64,000 nt of DNA from Nesterenkonia pannonica (lineage in GTDB: Bacteria > Actinomycetota > Actinomycetes > Actinomycetales > Micrococcaceae): assembly GCF_019575955.1 (NCBI RefSeq), contig NZ_CP080575.1, forward strand, positions 2,418,001-2,482,000. The letters are read 5' to 3'. Shown piece after piece: positions 1 through 10,442 of the stretch (position 1 is its first letter; the number at the start of each line of letters is the position of its first letter). A model generated the notes under the pieces. It saw nothing but the letters and a program-made list of their open reading frames with translations. It searched no databases and was not told the origin of the DNA. Position numbers and translations under genes: made by a program.

Positions 1-695
1 CTCAGTCAGCTCCGGCAGGGATCCGAGGGCAGATTCGGTGCCGCGCACCAGGTAAGCCACGACCAGTGCGAGGAGCCCAGCGGTGAAGTTGATGAGCGTC
101 ACCGGCGCAGGACTGACGTAGGCCGCCGACTGCCGGGCGTTGATCACCTGCTGGTAGGCGTTGAGCATGCCCGCCAGAAGAGCAAGCCCGGCGCTGAGGA
201 TCCACGCTGCGCCGAAGCCGTCGCCGGAGATTCCCGGGACCAGGATGAGCATAATGGCAACCACTGTCAGGGCCGCCGCAGTGCCGCGCATGAGCGTCAG
301 CGGCTTGCGCCCGGCGGGGCTCAGGCCCACAGCGTCAAGAGTGATGTTCCCAGGAGCTGCCCCACGATGAGAGCCACGATGAAGACGGCTGCGCCCACCA
401 GCCCGATCGTCAGCGCCTGCGTGAAGACGACCAGTCCTCCGACGGCGCCCGCTCCGAGGTGCCACCAGCGCACCTGCCCCGACCGCAGGGCTGCCGGCAC
501 CCGCGCGGTCGCCCTGCGGCTTCCGGGGTGCAGCGCGCAGATGAGAATCATAAGGAGCAGTCCTCCGGCGAAGGAGGCCGCAGCGGCCAGAATCGGGTCG
601 CCTGCTTCCGCGCTCAGTGCGGCATTGATGCGCCCCTGGACCGGAAAGACCACTCCCGCCAGCAGCGCCAGGAGGACGAGGAGCAGCTTCTTCAC
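1..695 (-). CDS. DMT-family transporter, YdcZ/DUF606 type (3' end outside window)
   Basis: Integral membrane protein of the YdcZ (DUF606) branch of the drug/metabolite transporter superfamily. It starts MKKLLLVLLALLAG and shows the family pattern: a first helix followed by PVQGRINAALS, then about ten hydrophobic segments. The internal repeat is visible because the second half has LNAYQQVINARQSAAY, matching the first-half QGRINAALSAE block. One frame break lies near 330; joining the two frames gives an uninterrupted product to the window edge, so the C-terminus is missing only because the window ends. It lies downstream of the RpiR regulator gene, and a second copy is at 1637-2581, so the pair may form a two-component (EmrE-like) transporter. 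Substrate unknown; export or import of a purine-related metabolite is a guess from context. Confidence 0.75.
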
Positions 696-723
696 GCCGA
701 TCAGCCTGCCACAGGGGCGGCGA

Positions 724-1587
724 TCAGAGATCCTCGAGCTCGCCCATCTCCTCGTACGCCGCGGAGATGTGCGAGATGCGCCGGTGGCCGCTGGTGCGGC
801 GGGCGTCGAGGACGCCGCTGGAGAGGATGCTGATCAGCGACATTGCCGCCGCATAGGAGTCGAAGGCGCCGTCAGCATGGTGTGAGCACTCGATCCACGC
901 ATCCGCTCGGTAAGCATAGGGACGCGCCGTGGAATCCCCGATGAGGAGCAGCCCAGCCTCGGCCGCATCGACTCTCTCCACCACGCGCCCGAAGAGAGCC
1001 ACCTGCGGCGGAACCCCAGAACGATCACGAGATCCTCAGCCCCAGAGCGGCCAGCTCCTCCCCAGGGACTGTCCGGGCAGAGGCGCCAGCGTCACATCGC
1101 CGCGGATCTGGGTGAGCTGCTGGCGCAGATGAAGCGCGAGCGGGAACCCGTTGCGCAGCCCCACCACCACCACGCGCCGCGCGTCCGAGATCAGCTGCAC
1201 GGCCTGCTGCAGGCGTCCGCCCTCCAAGGCGGCCATGACCCTGCTGAGGTTCTCCCGCTCCTGCGCCTCGTGCCGCTCCAGGACGGTGAGCCCCTCGGTG
1301 TCCTCGGAGCTGGCCGGAGCAGTCGTGGGGATGCCCCGGTGCCGCAGCTCCCGCACGTGGTCGCGGACCTCGCTGAACGATTCGAACCCCAGCTTGCGGA
1401 AGATGCGGGAGACGGTCGCCTTCGACACGCCCGCTTCGCGGCTGATGTCGGCGGCGGAGAAGATGGCGAGGTCCCCGAGATGCTCCAGCAGGAAGTCCGC
1501 CACCCGTCGCTCCTGGGGCGGAAGCTCCCCGTATGCGGCGTCGATGCGTGCGTCGATCCGCCTGCTGGCGGGAGTGCTGACCTCCAT
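724..1587 (-). CDS. RpiR/MurR-family transcriptional regulator
   Basis: DNA-binding repressor/activator with an N-terminal RpiR helix-turn-helix (about residues 10-75; ELPPQERRVADFLLEHL, then the recognition part AGVSKATVSRIFRKLGF) and a C-terminal sugar-isomerase (SIS) domain (from about residue 125, ARRVVVVGLRNGF). Two frame breaks lie near 1060 and 1010; the three pieces join into a protein of about 285 residues, normal for the family. The start ATG at 1587 is 13 bases from a near-perfect TGAAAC-N4-GTTTCA palindrome (1601-1616), which suggests autoregulation. The same palindrome precedes several purine-catabolism genes in the window, so this is the best candidate for the regulator of that regulon. 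The SIS-domain ligand is unknown; a purine breakdown intermediate is an inference. Confidence 0.82.
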
Positions 1588-1600
1588 GGCGTCAGGATAC

Positions 1601-1616
1601 CGAAACGAATGTTTCA
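1601..1616. promoter_or_regulatory. Palindromic operator, copy 1 (upstream of RpiR gene)
   Basis: CGAAACGAATGTTTCA: 11 of 12 positions match the TGAAAC-N4-GTTTCA palindrome. It sits directly in front of the RpiR start codon. Confidence 0.65.
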
Positions 1617-1636
1617 GCAGATGAGCTGGGTGCGTC

Positions 1637-2581
1637 TCAGCGGGGACGAGAGCGACGGATGTCCGGCAGCGACGCCACCAGCACAGCGACGAGGGTCAGC
1701 ACCGTTCCGGCCACCGTGGCGAAGGCGATCACGGATCCGGGCGCAGGGAAGATGATGTCCAGCACCAGGAGCCCACCAGCTGCCCGGCGATCATCCCCAT
1801 GGCGGTGACCAGCACCCCCACTTGGGTGATGAGGTAGGCGCCCAGCCCCACAAAGATCAGCCCGAGGGCGCCGCCCAGATAGTTCCACCACACCGTCGGC
1901 AGCGCCTCCCCGTCCCGGCGATGAGCACCTTGCCCCCGTACACCGCAGCCATGAGCAGCGCTCCGGTGAGGAAGTTGAAGAGAGTGGCCGGAAGCAGGGT
2001 CCCGTAGGCAGCCGTCTGCCGACCATTGATGGCCTGCTGGGCCGACTGCACGAACCCTCCGGTGAAGGGAAGCACCACCATCAGGGCCCAAGCGAGCCCG
2101 CCGTTGGAGCCCAGCTGCGGGAGACGGCCCAGAGCACCGAGACGATGGTCAGCGCCGCACCGATCAGCCGAAAGCCGTTGAGCTGCTTGGGCCCTCCGGA
2201 GCCCAGCCCGATCTTGTCCCACAGCAGGCCTCCGATCGTCTGTCCGGTCACCACCGCCACGGAGAACACCGCGACCCCGACGACGGCCATGGCCACGCCT
2301 TGGGTAAAGATGAAGTAGGTGCCCAGACAGCCTGCGAGAAGATGCCACCACGACACCTCGCCGCTGCGCAGCGCCGGTCCGACCGCAGCGAGCCCCCACC
2401 TGCCGCGGCGGGTGAGGAGCGTGACCGGGGCGATGATTGCCAGCCCCACGAGATAGGTGAAGAGCGTGGAGATGAGAGGGTCATTCGCCGCCGCAGCGAG
2501 CTCCGCATTCACACGGCCCTGGGCCGGGATGGCCGCCCCTGCCGCGAGCATCACTCCGAGGAGCCACAGCCACTTCACCAT
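1637..2581 (-). CDS. DMT-family transporter, YdcZ/DUF606 type (second copy)
   Basis: Paralogue of the protein at 1-695. The N-terminus (MVKWLWLLGVMLAAGAA, then PAQGRVNAELAAA) and the mid-protein repeat (QSAQQAINGRQTAAYG) match the first copy, including the WWHL motif in the middle of the first half. Frame breaks near 2120, 1918 and 1765; after joining, the product is about 313 residues with ten hydrophobic segments, the expected size. It ends IRRSRPR shortly before the RpiR operator and is encoded on the same strand as RpiR. The two copies flank the regulator gene, suggesting that both belong to the same response. Substrate not predictable. Confidence 0.75.
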
Positions 2582-2681
2582 GCGGCCGTGCGCGCTCCTC
2601 GGGGTCCTCGCTCATCGGCTCACTCTAACCACACGTACGTGCCGGACGCGGCAGCCCGGACGCGCTGACATACTCGTAGGC

Positions 2682-2927
2682 ATGAGTGATGTGGAGCAGG
2701 TGCCGATCCGCGATGAGTCGATCCGTCTGGGACAGCTGCTGAAGCTTGCTTACGTGGTGGAGAACGGGGCGGTCGCCCGGGAGCTGATCGCTGAGGGCGC
2801 GGTCACCGTCGACGGTGCGGCGGAGGACCGCCGGGGAGCGCAGATCCGGGCGGGCCAGACGGTGCACTTCCGCGGTGAGGACTTCGGTCTGCCCACGGTG
2901 ACGCTGACTCCCGTGCGCGAGGACTAG
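2682..2927 (+). CDS. S4-domain RNA-binding protein (YaaA/RlbA-like)
   Basis: Small 81-residue protein made almost wholly of one S4 RNA-binding fold: IRLGQLLKLA at the start of the domain, then ENGAVARELIAEGAVTVDG and a basic/glycine turn. It is intact in one frame. Start ATG at 2682 was chosen because upstream in-frame codons are not S4-like. The Tyr after KLA is encoded within GCTTAC; the family usually has Gly there (LAG), which fits the GCCGGC mis-reading described in findings. It stands alone on the plus strand between minus-strand genes and converges on the SGNH hydrolase gene, whose stop lies 5 bases away. Proteins of this type bind structured rRNA/tRNA; the exact role is unknown. Confidence 0.8.
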   Translation: MSDVEQVPIRDESIRLGQLLKLAYVVENGAVARELIAEGAVTVDGAAEDRRGAQIRAGQTVHFRGEDFGLPTVTLTPVRED

Positions 2928-2931
2928 CCCG

Positions 2932-3893
2932 TCAGGCGTCGGAGGCGGCGCCGGTTCCTGGGGCATCGACCCGCCGAACAGGGGCTCGATGTTGGGGCGC
3001 TTGGCGGTGATGTTGTCTCCGGATGACTGGCCGCGAAGCGGCGGATCACCCACGGGAAGAGATGATGGCGCGCCCACACGGCGTCGTCGACCCGGGCCTC
3101 CCTCCAGGTGCGCTCCCCACCGGACGGGCCTCCGCTGGGCTGAGGTCATGCGGCACGTTGAGGGTGTCGAGCACCCGGCGAGCAATGATGTGGTGGCCCA
3201 GGGGCGAGAAGTGCAGACGGTCCTCATCCCAGGTCTCCTTGGCCGTCAGCTCCCGCAGGCTCCACATGTCCGCGACGACGGCGTCGTGGCGGAAGGCCAC
3301 AGTGCGGATGTTCTCGTTGTAGATGGCCACCCTGCCTCGGATGGAGCCCACGACGGGAGTCTCGCGAAGGTCCGGCCCGGTGAAGAGCACGATGGTGGCG
3401 CCCGTGGTCGCAAGGATCTGCACCATGGTGTCGAGGATGCGGGCCGTTTCGTCCGGATCGGAGCCCGGCCGAATGACGTCATTGCCGCGGCGCACAGCGT
3501 GATCAGGTCAGGTTTGAGCTCCAGGGCGGGTGCGAGCTGGTCGTCCCGGATCTGTTCGATGAGCTTCCCGCGCACCGCGAGGTTCGCATACGAGAAGCGG
3601 GCTGTTCCCCGGGCGAGCTCCTCGGCGACCCGATCAGCCCATCCCCGGTGGTAGCCGGGCCGTGACTCGTCGGGGTCGCCGATGCCCTCAGTGAACGAAT
3701 CTCCGAGGGCCACAAATCGCTGCCACGGGTGCTTGGCACGCGCAGCAGAAGGGCCGCCCTCCGATACCTTCAGATCGCCCCCGGCCGCTTCCACGGCCTC
3801 AGGCGCAGCTGACCGGCCCTCCTGGGCACCGGGGACAGGTTCCGGGCCGATGCTCTCCTCGCGGCTGTTCGATGCTGGCTCTGATCCGCTCAC
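2932..3893 (-). CDS. SGNH/GDSL-family hydrolase
   Basis: Secreted-type or cytosolic esterase-like enzyme. The first catalytic block is clear: FVALGDSFTEG at about residue 60 carries the nucleophile Ser of the GDS motif. The Gly-containing block II is in NLAVRGKLIEQIR, and the terminal block V Asp/His pair is DRLHFSPLGHHIIARR. The first 55 residues are low complexity (Pro/Glu/Ala-rich). Frame breaks near 3500 and between about 3110 and 3020; the tail (SSGDNITAKRPNI) matches actinobacterial SGNH proteins, and the end at 2932 assumes one more frame change. Substrate (lipid, acylated sugar, peptidoglycan) cannot be told. Confidence 0.75.
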
Positions 3894-3947
3894 CCCTCTG
3901 TTCTATCGCAGCCGCACAGGAAGATCCATCCTCCCCAGGGCTGATGC

Positions 3948-4608
3948 TCAGCGGGGCTTCAGCACCGCATGGGTCAGGAACTCGCCCACATGCGCCAGCT
4001 CCTGAGGCACGATGCCGTGGTAAGCGCCCGCGTAGAGCACCTTCGTCAGCTTCACCGTGGAGGTGGCCCACCGATGGGTGTACTCCACATGGTCAGCCGG
4101 AATGATCGGGTCCTCCTGGTCGCGCCCCAGAAGAGCGGAACGCCGCTGGAGGCGACCTCGTCGTCCTTGAAGTACCCCTCCGGGATGCCCTCGCCGCGTT
4201 CGGGGTCGACGGCGAACCCGGAGAGGCCGACCACGGCGGCGAACTCATCCGGCCTGGAGCGCAGCAGCGACGTCGCCATCGCCATACCCATCGAGAAGCC
4301 CAGCAGGGTCACCGAGGAGTGGTTCGGCTTCACCGAGGCCACCCAGCTCCAGAGGTCCTCCACCGCATCGTGGGCAGCCATCGACGAGTAGGCCAGTCGC
4401 TGCACGTCGAGCTCGAACCAGGTGTACGCCCCGCCTCCCAAGCTCACGGGTGCCTGCACAGAGGCATAGGTGAAGTCTGCGGGGAGGTGCGGAACGAGCC
4501 CGGCAAGGTCCTGCGCGTTGGCGCCGTAGCCGTGCAGCAGCACCACCAGCGGCGTGCCCTGCCGCTCGGACTCGTCACGCGACCACAGGACGTCATAGGG
4601 GAAGGCAT
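3948..4608 (-). CDS. Alpha/beta-hydrolase, phospholipase/carboxylesterase family
   Basis: About 220-residue cytosolic serine hydrolase. Visible landmarks: oxyanion/glycine region VVLLHGYGANAQD near the N-terminus; nucleophile elbow GFSMGMAMA (Ser in G-x-S-x-G) at about residue 115; catalytic His in the last 25 residues (YAGAYHGIVPQE, where Tyr before His stands in GCTTAC, so probably Gly-His as in the family). Frame breaks near 4598 and 4125. The start at 4608 assumes one base missing in a CCCC run, giving MPSPYDVLWS. It sits downstream of the ureidoglycine aminohydrolase gene on the same strand, 30 bases apart. The physiological ester is unknown. Confidence 0.75.
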
Positions 4609-4637
4609 GGCCCCCACCCTAGCGGCCTGAGCACCCC

Positions 4638-5451
4638 TCAGAGCATCACCTGACGGTTGACGTCCTTGTAGAGCAGGTAGCGGAACGGCTCGTCTCCGCC
4701 GGCGTAGCAGGCCTGGGGGCAGAACGCCCGCAGAGACATATAGTCGCCCGCCTCGACCTCCACCCAGTCCTGGTTCAGGCGGTACACGCCCTTGCCCTGG
4801 AGCACGTAGAGGCCGTGCTCCATCTCGTGGGTCTCCATGAAGGGGATAGAGGCTCCAGGCTGGAAGGTCACGATGTTGACGTGCATGTCGAAGGCCAGGT
4901 CGGAGGGGTCGAGAAGGCGGGTGGTCGCCCACCGGCCGTCCGTGTCGGGCATCGGGCTGGGCTCCACGTCCTGCTCGCGGCCGACGACGATGCGCGGAGT
5001 CAGCCCGGGCACGTCCTGGTAGCGCTTGCGGAACCAGTGAAGCCGCGATGGGCCCGCTCCCTGTCCTGTCAGGGACCATTCGGTGCCGGGCGGCAGGAAT
5101 GCGTATCCCCGGGCGTCAGCGTGTGGGTCTGGCCAGCAGCAGTGAGGCTGACCTCGCCCTCCATGACGAAGAGGAAGCCTTCGACCTCGGCCTGGGGCTC
5201 GGGCGCCTCGGACCCCCGCCGGGCGAGACTTCGAGGATGGTCTGGGAAAACGTCACCGCTCCTCCGGCGACCGGCCTGCTGAGAACCCAGCTGCGGGTCC
5301 CCTGCCATTCCGGGAGCACCGTGGTGACGATGTCCCGCAGGACGCCCCTGGGGATCACCGTGTACGCCTCGGTGACCACAGCGCGGCTGGTCATGAGCTC
5401 CTTCTGCCCGGGCATGCCGCCGTGGGGAGCGAAGTAGGTGGGGGTGATCAT
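4638..5451 (-). CDS. allE: (S)-ureidoglycine aminohydrolase
   Basis: Bicupin enzyme that hydrolyses (S)-ureidoglycine, the product of allantoate amidohydrolase, to (S)-ureidoglycolate and ammonia. The joined product (about 270 residues, normal length) starts MITPTYFAPHGGMPGQ and contains the family stretches SRAVVTEAYTVIPRGV, the first cupin with GYAFLPPGTEW, and the second cupin PFMETHEMEHGLYVLQGKG, whose His/Glu residues are the Mn-binding set. The C-terminus FRYLLYKDVNRQ is characteristic. Frame breaks near 5222 and 5110. The start ATG overlaps the stop of the upstream DUF6986 gene (ATGA), so the two are translationally coupled. Confidence 0.88.
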
Positions 5452-6744
5452 GGGGTTCCTTCCTCATCGGCGGGCATGAGCCCCGTACGTGTCAGGCTCG
5501 AAATCTGCGCGGCTGTGAGCCCGGTGGCTTCGGTGACGTCCTGGCGGCTGAGCGCGCCGCAGGCGACGCCGCGCTGCAGGTAGTAAACGAGCGCCTTGGC
5601 GGTGGTAAGCTCGTCGAGGACTGTGCCGCTGGTTCCGTGCGCATAGGTGCGCAGACGCGCCGCGCAGGGGGCGAACTCCTGCCGGTAGAAGCGGAATGTG
5701 GCGGCGTACCGGGTGATGAGCTGGTGGGGATGGAGGTCCCAGCCCTGGTATATGCCGTTGCCGAGGTGCCGGGCGACGAGCCGTGCGTGCAGGCGCCAGC
5801 CGCGGAGGGCCTCGTCGTCGGTGCCGAGGGGCAGGATGTTGGTGGACCCCTCTGAGATCTGCACGCCGGTCTGTGCGGCGGCGGCCTGCATGTGGGCTTT
5901 GGCGAATTCGGCCACCGGGTGCTCCATGGACTGGAAGTGGCGGCGACGCCGAGGGCTGCGGAGTAGTCGTAGGTGCCGTAGTGGAGGCCGGTCATTCGAC
6001 CCTCCGCAGCGTGGATCGCCTCCGCGACGGGGATGCGGCCGTCCGGCCCGAGGATGATCTGGGGCGTTTCGACCTGCACTTCGAACTGCAGCTGCCCCTC
6101 CGGCAGAGAGTGCGCGCGCTCCAGCTGTGCGGCCACATCGACCATCACCCTCACCTGATCCACGGTGGTGACTTTGGGCAGGGTCAGCCGCAGCCCCTCG
6201 GGCAGCTGCCCGGCCTCGTCAGGATCGTCGCGAGGAAGAGGTCCAGAGTGCGCAGGCCGCGCCGACGCACGGGGCTTCCATGCTCTTGAAACGAAGTCCG
6301 ATGAACGGAGGCAGCGTCCCGCCGCTCATCCCTTCGGCGACGTGATGAGCCGCCATGGTCGCCCAGTGGTCCTCCTCGGCGTCACCCCGGATTCCGAAGC
6401 CGTCCTCGAAATCGATCCGCAGATCCTCCAGCGGCTCCGCGGTGAGCTTGTGCCGGACGGCGGAGACCAGCGCCTCGCACTCAGCCTCCTCGTCGTTCAG
6501 CTCCGGAAGAGCGTGACGCAGGAGCGCGCCGAGGCCCCGGCAGCCTCTGCGGCGTCCAGCGCCTGACGTCCCCACTGGTCAGCCAGACCGGGAAGGAACT
6601 GGTCTGCGGGCACGTAGGCGGTGTGCACCGGCTGACGTCCTGCCGCCTCCCCGGGTAGCTGCGGGCCAGCAGCTGATCAGTGGCGCTGAGACGCCGGTCG
6701 GCGGCCGAGAGCGTCTCCTCACCGAGTACCGGCGATCCCACCAT
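5448..6744 (-). CDS. DUF6986 family protein (HpcH/HpaI aldolase or malate-synthase-like fold)
   Basis: About 430-residue protein of the DUF6986 family, found in actinobacterial purine/allantoin gene sets and distantly like the HpcH/HpaI aldolase and citrate-lyase-beta fold. Visible features: LRIDFEDGFGIRGDAEEDHW (acidic metal-binding type motif), VQVETPQIILGPDGRIPV (the Glu-Thr-Pro of the aldolase-like barrel), GLHYGTYDYSAALG, and a C-terminal helical part. Frame breaks near 6690, 6600, 6240 and 5935. A plausible job is handling glyoxylate or another C2-C4 keto acid released from ureidoglycolate, but that is inference; the enzymatic activity of this family is not known to me. The start lies 23 bases from an operator copy at 6768-6783. 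Confidence 0.7.
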
Positions 6745-6767
6745 GCGGCTCCTCCTTCATCGACCTG

Positions 6768-6783
6768 TGGAACATAGGTTTCT
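6768..6783. promoter_or_regulatory. Palindromic operator, copy 2 (upstream of DUF6986-allE)
   Basis: TGGAACATAGGTTTCT matches TGAAAC-N4-GTTTCA at 10 of 12 positions with the exact 4-base spacing. It lies just upstream of the two-gene DUF6986-allE unit. Confidence 0.5.
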
Positions 6784-6861
6784 CTGCGTGCAGCTGAGTG
6801 CAACCTACGTTGCTCTGCTGGACCATACATGTGCGCCTGCGGAGGTCGTCGCTCGGCGGCC

Positions 6862-7658
6862 TCAGGCGGCGTTGAGCCCGATGCCGGTCCTGCGGGCGAC
6901 GAGCCGCTCCACGACGCCGACGAACGAGTAGATCAGCAGGCTCGCCAGCGTCACCACCACCACTGACGCCCAGAGACGGTCGTAGTCGGTGTGCGCGATC
7001 GCCTGGAAGACTCCGTATCCGACGCCGTCTCCGGTGGCCAGCCACTCCGCGAGCAGCGCCCCGGTCAGCGCACCGGGGATGGAGACCCGCGTGGCGGTGA
7101 AGAAGCTGGGCAGGGAGGCCGGTATGGCGACCTTCCTCAGGATGGTGGCGTTGGAGCCCCCAAACACCTGGACGACCTCAGTCATCGCCCCGGAGGACGA
7201 TCGCAGGCCCTCGACGATGGTGACCAGCGCCGGGAAGATCACCACGATGGTGCCCATAGCCGCCACGGAGACCCAGTCGCGGCCGAAGATCAGCACGATG
7301 ATGGGGGCCATCGCCACCAGCGGCACCGAGCGGCAGATCATCGCCAGCGGCATGACCGCCGCCTCGAAGCCTTTGAACAGCTGGAACATCATCGCGGTGG
7401 TCGCGGCCACCACCAGCCCGGCGGTGAATCCGATGAAGGTGTCCGCCATCGTCACCCGGAAGTCGCCGAAGACCACATCACGGTTCGCGGCAGAGCCCTC
7501 CTCGGCGAAGAGATACTCATAGACGTCCAGGGTCCTTTGCCGATGATCCCCGAGACGTCGAAGATCTCCAGCAGGGCCACCCACACCACGGTGATCACCG
7601 TCAGGGAGAGGGCCAGGTTCAGAATCGGGCGCATCGCTGCGCGCAGCACGTTGCTCAT
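6862..7658 (-). CDS. ABC transporter permease (NMT1/SsuC type), subunit 1
   Basis: Inner-membrane permease of the nitrate/sulfonate/thiamine-precursor type (BPD_transp_1 fold). It begins MSNVLRAAMRPILN, with six hydrophobic segments. The EAA loop that contacts the ATPase is AMTEVVQVFGGSNATILRKVAIPASLP. One frame break near 7540 joins the N-terminal piece to the main body, about 265 residues in all, normal length. It is the last gene of the unit amidohydrolase - binding protein - ATPase - permease - permease, all on the minus strand with overlaps or very short gaps. The substrate is inferred from context to be a purine, ureide or pyrimidine-like molecule. Confidence 0.82.
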
Positions 7659-7691
7659 GGCCTCACACCTTCCTGGCCCAGGGGCGGCGAA

Positions 7692-8505
7692 TCAGGACAC
7701 CAGCGCGATCACCGCGTACGCCGCACCCGCCACCAGAACTCCGACCAGGGCCAGCGCCCACAGCCGCTCCACATTCAGCGTCTCCTGGGCCGACACCATC
7801 GCCGGACCCAGACCCGTGGTGACGCCGCCGACGTACTCGCCGAGGATCGCTCCCAGCACCGCGGCCGGGGCAGCGATCTTCAGGGCGGTGAAGATGTACG
7901 GGATGGCCGTGATGAGCTGCACTTTGAGCAGCTGGTGCACTCGGTTTCCATAAGCCACACGGACGACGTCCAGGCCCGCCTTGTCCGCAGCCTTCAGCCC
8001 TTGGATGGTCGTGACCACCGTGACGAAATAGACCGACAGGTAAGCCAGCACGTTGGCCGTCATCGACGGATCGCCCGGCGAGGGCGGCCCGGCCACCGCG
8101 AAGACCACAGGGCCGATCGCCACCAGCGGCAGGCAGTAGGTGATCACTGCGAGCTGCGTGGCGATCCGCTCCATCCACGGCGCGATCAGCACCAGCGCCG
8201 CGGTCATGACCGCCAGCAGGTTGCCGACGCCGAATCCGATCGCGGCCTCGGTGAGCGTCACTGAGGAGTTCCTCCAGTAGAAGGCGAAGCCGTCCTCGGC
8301 CAGCTGGCCGATCACCTCAGGCGGGGAGGGGATCGCCGAGCGGTCGCGGTAAGCGCCGACGGCGCCGCTTGCGCCGAGGGTCCACCACAGCGCCAGCACG
8401 ACGCCGAGACCGATCAGACCGGGAGCCCAGCGCGGCAGGCTCACGGTCCGGCGAGCGCCGCCCTTGCTAAACCGCCTTATCGTCTGCAGAGACCAGTGTG
8501 CTCAT
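7692..8505 (-). CDS. ABC transporter permease (NMT1/SsuC type), subunit 2
   Basis: Second permease of the importer. The body (MSLPRWAPGLIGLGVVLALWW onward) has six membrane segments and an EAA loop around AAYGNRVHQLLKVQLITAIPYI-like residues. The true start is probably ATG at 8505 (MSTLVSADDKA), ten bases from the ATPase stop; a break near 8480 reads GTTTAGC where GCCGGC would restore the frame and give DKAAGKGGARRT. The stop used here is at 7692; a further frame change could extend the protein to RRPWARKV at 7663, next to the following permease start. Coupled transcription with the ATPase and binding protein is clear from spacing. Confidence 0.78.
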
Positions 8506-8514
8506 CAGCGCCCC

Positions 8515-9325
8515 TCAGTGCTCGCCGTCCGCGGAGTCGCCGAAGAGCAGGTCCGACGCGTGGTCGACCAGAGCGTGGAACTCGGGGTGCGCTGCATCTC
8601 CGGGGTGCGGGGTCGCGGCAGGTTCACTTCGAAGACCTCTTTGATCTCACCGGGCCGGGCACTCATCACGGCGACCACGTCTGAGAGGAATATCGCCTCG
8701 GAGATTCCGTGGGTGACCATCAGCGTGGTGGTAAGCTTCTCCGTCCAGATGCGCAGCAGCTCCAGGTTGAGCGCTGACGCGTCATGTCGTCCAACGCGCC
8801 GAACGGCTCGTCGAGCAGCAGCACCGATGGTTTGACGACCAGCGCCCGGGCGATGGAGACGCGCTGACGCATGCCGCCGGAGAGCTCCGCGGGGCGGGAC
8901 TTCTCGAACCCTTTGAGCCCCACCAGCTCAATGAGGTCCTCGATCAGCCCCGGCTCGGGCCTGATCCCGGCCACCTCCAGGGGCAGCCGGATGTTGGAGT
9001 GCACCGACCGCCAGGGCAGCAGGGCCGAGTCCTGGAACGCGATCCCCAGGTGATTGGAGGAGCGCAGCTCCTCCGGGGTGTGGCCGTCCACCAGGAGCTC
9101 ACCGCTGGTGGGCTCCTCCAGTCCTGCGAGCATCCGCAGGATGGTGGACTTGCCGCACCCGGAGGGCCCCAGGAGGGAGAGGAACGTGCCTCGTCCGGTG
9201 GCAAGGTCCACGTCCTTCAGCGCCTGGACCTGCTTCTTTCCGGAGCCGAAGATCTTGTTCAGCCCCTTGAGGCTGACGCCGTCCCCGGTCAGATGCGGGC
9301 TTGTCTCAGCGGTCGCTGCGATCAC
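8515..9325 (-). CDS. ABC transporter ATP-binding protein (NMT1/SsuB type)
   Basis: ATPase that energises the importer. Walker [10 protein letters not shown] (about residue 53), Q-loop FQDSALLPW, signature [15 protein letters not shown], Walker [12 protein letters not shown] and H-loop VTHG are all present. One frame break near 8775, just after the D-loop. The following [10 protein letters not shown] probably reads [10 protein letters not shown], since the Leu-Thr comes from GCTTAC. The GTG start at 9325 overlaps the stop of the binding-protein gene (GTGA), showing translational coupling. Length about 270 residues, typical. Confidence 0.88.
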
Positions 9326-10402
9326 GGCTGCCCCACCAGGTCAGGGTTCTCCTCGTAGACCTCCTCCAGCAGGGAGAGGTCGAAGAGGTCGTCGGGGACC
9401 TCGTAGCCGACCATCTCGATGGCGGTGTGGGTGTCCTCGATGAGCTCGTCGGACATCGTCAGCAGGCCATTCTCCTCGGTCCACTCGTCGGCGATGAGGG
9501 ACGACTGGCGCTCGGCGGTCAGGAGCTGGTGCTCGTAGTCGAGGCCCTGGTCCTCGCCCCACTCCTCCACCGTGGTCTCGGCAGCGGCATCGTCGTCGGC
9601 GAGCGCGTCCTGCCACCCGCGGATGGTTCCGGCGAGCAGGGCCTTCAGCGCCTCCCGCTCCTCTTCGATCATCTCTTCGCTGGCGATGATCGATCCGGCG
9701 GCGAACGGCAGGTTGTGCTCGTGGAACCACAGGTAGTCGACCTCGTAGTCCTCCAGCTCGACGGAGAGCGCCTGGTTGGTGGCGTAGCCGATGTAGGCGT
9801 CGACCTCGCCGTTGATGAGCGGCTGGGCGTCCCCGCCGGTCGAGACCACATCGACGTCGTCGTGGTCGATGTCGTTGGCGTCGAGGAACGCGTAGAAGAC
9901 GCCCTCGTTGTTGGGCGCCACACCCACGCTCATCTCGGTGAGGTCCTCAGGGTCCTCCATGGGGTTCTCGTCGGCGAGGCTGAAGATGGCGAAGGCGTTC
10001 TGCTGGAACACGCTGCCGATGATCTTCAGCGGCGCGTCCTCGCCCTCCTGGTCGATGAAGCTGCCGGTGTCGATGGGGTTGGAGAGCCCGGCGAGTCCGG
10101 TGCCGGTCGCGATCTGGGTGGCTGACGGTGTGGCGGAGGGGCCTCCGGTGACCAGGGTGACCTCTTCGAAGCCCTCCTCCTGGTAGTAGCCCTCATCCAC
10201 GGCGAAGTACATGTGGCGAACTCAGCGGTCATGATCCAGGACAGCGGCACCTCTGCGGAGCCGAAGTCCTGCTCGCCGCCGTCTCCGTTCTCCTCGGCTG
10301 CGGCGTCGTCTCCGCCGTCGCCGCAGGCGGTCAGGGCGAGCAGGTAGGCGAGTGCGGCGGCGCTCAGCTGGGTCTTCAGGGTCAGGCGAGGGTGCTCATC
10401 AT
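9322..10402 (-). CDS. Lipoprotein substrate-binding protein, NMT1/THI5-like
   Basis: Extracellular binding lipoprotein of the importer. The N-terminus has a signal segment ending in the lipobox LTAC (Cys about residue 26), followed by a Gly/Asp/Glu linker and an NMT1-type periplasmic-binding fold ([41 protein letters not shown]). The mature protein is extremely acidic (many Asp/Glu, few Lys), a halophile-like trait. Frame breaks near 10215 and 10390; start ATG at 10402 or 10399. Such proteins bind pyrimidines, riboflavin, sulfonates or nitrate-like ligands. Placement between a purine-deaminase gene and its ABC partners suggests a purine- or ureide-type ligand, by inference. Confidence 0.82.
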
Positions 10403-10442
10403 GTGCTCCTTCAATGCGGGTGAATGGGGTGGGGTGACGGTC

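Noticed and set aside
6991-7953. Histidine/arginine-rich frame on the plus strand (about 320 residues)
   Set aside because: It lies antisense to two ABC permeases and its repeats of His, Asp and Arg are the usual shadow of membrane-protein codons.
9301-10125. Plus-strand frame of about 274 residues, Val/Leu/Glu-rich
   Set aside because: Antisense shadow of the acidic binding-protein gene; no start signal or domain.
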